A stretch of DNA of 64,000 nucleotides from Trichostrongylus colubriformis (Eukaryota > Nematoda > Chromadorea > Rhabditida > Trichostrongylidae): positions 28,393,686 through 28,457,685 of the forward strand of contig OZ022261.1 of NCBI GenBank assembly GCA_963978905.1. Reading direction: 5' to 3'. Shown one piece after another: positions 61,901 through 64,000 of this stretch. Below the pieces are notes generated by a model, which saw only the letters and a program-made list of their open reading frames with translations, ran no database searches and was not told where the DNA came from. Every line of letters starts with the position of its first letter. Position 1 is the first letter of the stretch. A program made the position numbers and the translations under genes.

Positions 61901-63706
61901 TTCGTGATGGCCTTTTGTTGGCATTCGCAGTAAGAAGTGCGATGGATGATAAAGAGAACTCAAGGGAAATTTCCTGGAACGCTGGAAATAGAGCCCTCAT
62001 CGTCGCTGTTCATTTATAATCCCGTCCGAGACTGCAGCGTGAAGATGCATTTTCGAATGAATTTCACTCGGATGGCTTCATGCGGGTCAACTTTCACGGC
62101 TTCATGCGCGGGTCAAGTTTTAAGTGGGCGGAGTCTAGCTATCATAGGCGCTGCACTCCCCGACAATTGGCCCTTGCGTCGCTCTACGGGCACATCTGTG
62201 CAGTTGCTAAACGAACTACCTAGTCGCGGAGGGAACACTGCTTATTTATTGTGGTTTGGCCTGTTGAAATCGTGGATACTAAAAAAGACTGAGAACTGAT
62301 TCCAAGTTGGAATAGCGGGAGGAATGTAAAAAACAAAATTTTTGTGGAACCGGTCTCTCGTCAGTGGTCGGTGGTCGTGACTATTTTTACAATAGTAGCC
62401 CTTCATACTCATTGTGCTATTCTGACAGTGATGAAATTGCCGATAAATGATGTGGTTGTGTATAGGGTCAATAGGTTTGCAGTCATCCGTTGAGCGCTTT
62501 CACCGATTCAGGTTTGGGGCAAGTAACGACGGCGAGATGGAGAGCTGTTGCTTTCGTAGTATACGGAAGTCACCGTTCGTGGACATACTTTCATGCAGGA
62601 AACAAAAGTCTGATGAAAAGCGGTCAAGGAAATGGCGCAAGAATGTTGATTGCCCAATTTTCACAGAAATATGTCAAACAAAACCGACAAAAGTGAGAAC
62701 GCGGTGCTACAATCTTGAGAATTTGGAAGAAGTGCGATTAGGTAAAATCATGTACTTTAGAAGTAATCCAGGGGTAAAAGGAAATGGAATGCAGCGTTAT
62801 CCGCGGTAATAGCTGCGTCGACGGGCACGAGGGACTGCTCCACTCACGTGCGCGCCCCACGCACTTTGCATGACCGCCGCACACCACAGATTTATGTGGC
62901 TCCAACCGATACGTCAGTGAAGGCAGACACCGGAAAATTCTCCCTTCAAAAAAGTTATTTAGAGCTGGGGTCCCACTTTTTCAACAGTCCAGCTGATTAC
63001 TTAAATGTTGCATTTAAACGAAGTGAATTGTATCATTGGAAGCTACCCATGGGGACCCGCGGAAATAACTAGCTCAGACTATTGATTGAATTCAGAAAGA
63101 GTAAATTCAATAAATTTTCCATTAAGGGTTGACGACCTATATTTCTTCTACCAAATTCGTAACGGTGCTGACCTCGCCCCTCTGTCGATATTGAACAACT
63201 CGTCTTCTGCTCGTCTCAGCGCATACCCCGTCCTCGTGATACCTGACCGAAAGTTCATCTCCCGTAGGTGATGTACAACGTCATCCTTGTCGTTGTAAGT
63301 GTCCAAACTAAACTCGGTCAGAGGATAGCCAGCATACCTGGAAAGCGCTTCATCATACGTGTTGATAATGTTTACTGCTCTAACGAAAGGTGGTAACAGT
63401 AGAGCATACTGTATTGTAGACAATCGCACGGCATCCTTAGCAATCGGTAATGCATCACTGAGTGTAACAGTCCACCGGATTTGCTCATTGTAAATTTCTT
63501 CTATGCTCCCAGAAGTGTCCAGGACGAATGCTATATCAAGAAGGGGTGGACAGACCTCTGAAATCGATTCACTCGGATCAATGTAGCTGAACGTGAATCA
63601 TAAAAAATCGGATAGTCGTAATTAAACCAACCATCGTCTTGCTGTGCTAGTGCGACTTGGAAGAAGGAAAATGAAAGGCAAAGGAGTATCAATTTGTGGT
63701 TCATTG
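49952..63706 (-). CDS. Secreted protein with two von Willebrand factor A domains, 17 exons, about 745 aa
   Basis: Exons in - strand order: 63706-63628 (ATG at 63704), 63586-63410, 63337-63173, 61406-61315, 61208-61121, 58742-58664, 58570-58409, 57478-57404, 57323-57216, 57150-56962, 56454-55989, 55932-55850, 55795-55627, 51551-51450, 51354-51270, 50493-50426, 50004-49952 (TAG). Phase is preserved at all 16 junctions and the sum is 746 codons. The protein starts with a clear signal peptide (MNHKLILLCLSFSFFQVALA, then QQ), followed by vWA1, a long linker and vWA2, with no transmembrane segment. A TTGCAG acceptor two bases before the ATG fits trans-splicing. vWA domains bind protein ligands through a metal ion, so a matrix, cuticle or surface-adhesion role is inferred. 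No specific orthologue is named. Confidence is high for the vWA exons, moderate for the first and last. Confidence 0.85.
50560..51000. repeat. Inverted-repeat element, 'GATTATCGCG' family
   Basis: Opposed arms run from about 50585 to 50700 and 50810 to 50960. Landmarks are GTGCA/TGCAC blocks, CACGCT/AGCGTG and the motif TTGTCTAAGGC/GCCTTAGACAA. It ends GATTATCGCGTGGAGTGCC. Related fragments ending GATTATCGCGAG or ATCATCGCGAGG occur near 27930-28035, 31660-31960, 46730-47010 and 49520-49870. It lies in intron 15 of the vWA gene. Confidence 0.6.
52567..52990. mobile_element. Foldback MITE family A, copy 3
   Basis: The same structure as the copies at 7144 and 27474. The left end is GGAATCGTCCACGGGAAAAT and the right end is TTTCCGTGGACGACTTCTTC. 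It lies in intron 13 of the vWA gene, just left of the mariner-derived palindrome. Confidence 0.77.
53039..53720. mobile_element. 682-bp palindrome built from two opposed mariner 3' halves
   Basis: The element is TA-flanked and begins TTAGGTTGATCGAAAAGTTT. The right end (ending ATCAACCTAA) is the reverse complement. Two arms of about 335 bp are near-perfect inverted copies around a short centre at about 53377-53403. Each arm carries the end of a mariner transposase: left arm on the - strand (YSPDTAPSNYRL), right arm on the + strand (YSPDTAPSDYHL). These carry the third catalytic Asp. It lies in intron 13 of the vWA gene, whose pre-mRNA would form a long hairpin there. It differs from the mariner family at 1355 and 29808. 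Confidence 0.88.
54296..54392. mobile_element. 77-bp perfect hairpin flanked by a 10-bp direct repeat
   Basis: Positions 54306-54338 and 54350-54382 are perfect 33-bp inverted repeats around an 11-base loop. The unit is bordered exactly by the direct repeat GGTGCAGAAG at 54296-54305 and 54383-54392. It lies in intron 13 of the vWA gene. Perfect arms and a perfect duplication suggest a recent insertion. It matches no element family I recognise. Confidence 0.8.
55989..58570 (-). CDS. vWA gene exons 7-11: basic, Pro/Thr-rich linker
   Basis: Exons 58570-58409, 57478-57404, 57323-57216, 57150-56962 and 56454-55989 encode residues 227-559. The order is Thr/Ser-rich (RTPPPTVSTTRLSSSTK), basic (KKSRTKRIKKIIRRKLKRV), a second basic block (LHKIIRKKVRRVI), a Pro/Val repeat (APIPVTPMMPVSVTPLPTLI), and the 155-residue exon 11. 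Exon 11 ends in a proline-rich run (PRILPPVLPPLPL). It contains two imperfect copies of a segment opening HEGEVGVPR and HEGAVGTPR. The linker looks unstructured. Its dibasic clusters could be protease sites or glycosaminoglycan-binding patches, which is inference. Exons 7-10 are phase 0 at both ends and could be skipped without a frameshift. Confidence 0.85.
57552..57776. mobile_element. 225-bp MITE with 25-bp perfect terminal inverted repeats
   Basis: The left end (57552-57576) begins GGGGGTCGATTGGTCGAATT. The right end (57752-57776) is its exact reverse complement. It lies in intron 7 of the vWA gene. No coding capacity is apparent, and open frames on both strands simply reflect GC-rich ends. 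Confidence 0.75.
57873..58022. mobile_element. Foldback MITE family A, one arm only (copy 4)
   Basis: A single left arm (GGAGTCGCACACGGAAAAAT to GTGGTGGACTTGGGGGCGGG) with the family landmarks in order. The second arm is missing. It lies in intron 7 of the vWA gene, next to another inverted-repeat element. Confidence 0.7.
58664..63704 (-). CDS. vWA gene exons 1-6: signal peptide and first vWA domain
   Basis: This part encodes residues 1-226. After the signal peptide and a short DDGCYIDPSESI stretch come CPPLLDIAFVLDTSGSIEE, giving the MIDAS DxSxS motif. IQYAGYPLTEFSLDTY follows, then the MIDAS Thr in FRSGITRTGYAL and the MIDAS Asp in KIVALFTDGLS. The domain continues with GVKIYVISVNADGFVPEMQR and closes with VYGADDLQRLKERML. 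A Cys before the domain (CPP) and one after it (ARVCES) could pair. All metal-coordinating positions are present, so metal-dependent ligand binding is plausible. The exon 2/3 intron (63338-63409) is only 72 bases, in frame and free of stops. Confidence 0.88.
60340..60355 (+). repeat. G16 homopolymer
   Basis: Sixteen consecutive G within intron 5 of the vWA gene, read as C on the transcribed pre-mRNA strand. Confidence 0.95.
61407..63172 (-). other. vWA gene intron 3 (1.8 kb)
   Basis: Contains a GC-rich repeat fragment near 62820-62930 that resembles 56685-56770 and 59505-59560. Open frames on the + strand (61937-62299, 62447-62809) lack recognisable domains or a splice context. No exon supported. 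Confidence 0.55.
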
Positions 63707-64000
63707 CTGCAATTCAGGGATTACTCATGTTCATAGTGAAACGATTGTACATGCGATAATTCAGTTTTGAAGAGAATTTCGGAAGAATTAAGTAGGAAGG
63801 GAGAAGTGGTTAGTAGTGGGGTCTGTGAAACCTGTCAAACTGCGCGTTACTACGACCCCTTCGCCATCTTTGGGGCATTGACCAGGGTAGAAATGATCCT
63901 GTACCAAGGATTTCTTTTTTACACTCGAATGTGAATGAGAATCATGGAAGGAATGAATGAGTGATTAGCTCCCAGTCAGGCTGAGATGCGTTCTAATTCT
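63707..64000 (-). promoter_or_regulatory. Upstream region of the vWA gene with probable trans-splice acceptor
   Basis: On the - strand the start codon at 63704 is preceded by TTGCAG, with the AG ending at 63707 and exon sequence CA before the ATG. This matches a spliced-leader acceptor with a two-base leader. No TATA box or other promoter element is clear further up. Confidence 0.5.

Overview
The window looks like nuclear DNA from a nematode, most likely a clade V strongylid of the hookworm type. Introns are short to very long with GT..AG borders and TTTCAG-like acceptors. Acceptor-like AG sites sit 2 to 17 bases before two start codons, as expected for spliced-leader trans-splicing. The main gene has nematode-style PDZ-RhoGEF architecture, and mariner/Tc1-derived repeats are frequent. 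The species is inferred from style only.

Three genes can be rebuilt exon by exon, and reading phase is conserved across every junction. (1) On the + strand, positions 1-47305 hold a PDZ-RhoGEF orthologous to C. elegans rhgf-1: 31 exons, about 1,304 residues in the long form, with PDZ, LH/RGS, C1, DH and PH domains and a coiled-coil tail. Its 5' end may lie before the window. Only about 3.9 kb of these 47 kb is coding. (2) On the - strand, inside the 4-kb rhgf-1 intron between the DH and PH exons, lies an unrecognised 9-exon gene at 36096-38979 encoding about 245 residues, including a 16-base microexon. (3) On the - strand, 49952-63706 holds a 17-exon gene for a secreted protein of about 745 residues. 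It has a signal peptide and two vWA domains with complete MIDAS motifs, separated by a basic and Pro/Ser/Thr-rich linker of about 330 residues. It converges on rhgf-1 across a 2.6-kb intergenic gap.

The rest is mostly repeats. There are two mariner copies with an apparently shared internal deletion (1355-2253 and 29808-30691), a 682-bp mariner-derived palindrome (53039-53720), a Tc1-like non-autonomous element (43827-44329), and several MITE-like inverted-repeat families. Two tRNA-like SINE-type copies and one isolated tRNA-like pseudogene are present. A 77-bp hairpin at 54306-54382 is flanked by an exact 10-bp direct repeat.

Functionally, the RhoGEF is expected to link heterotrimeric G-protein signalling to Rho activation at membranes. 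The vWA protein should be exported and bind matrix or cell-surface ligands through metal. Nothing in the sequence ties the two together. No rRNA gene, functional tRNA gene or CRISPR array was seen.
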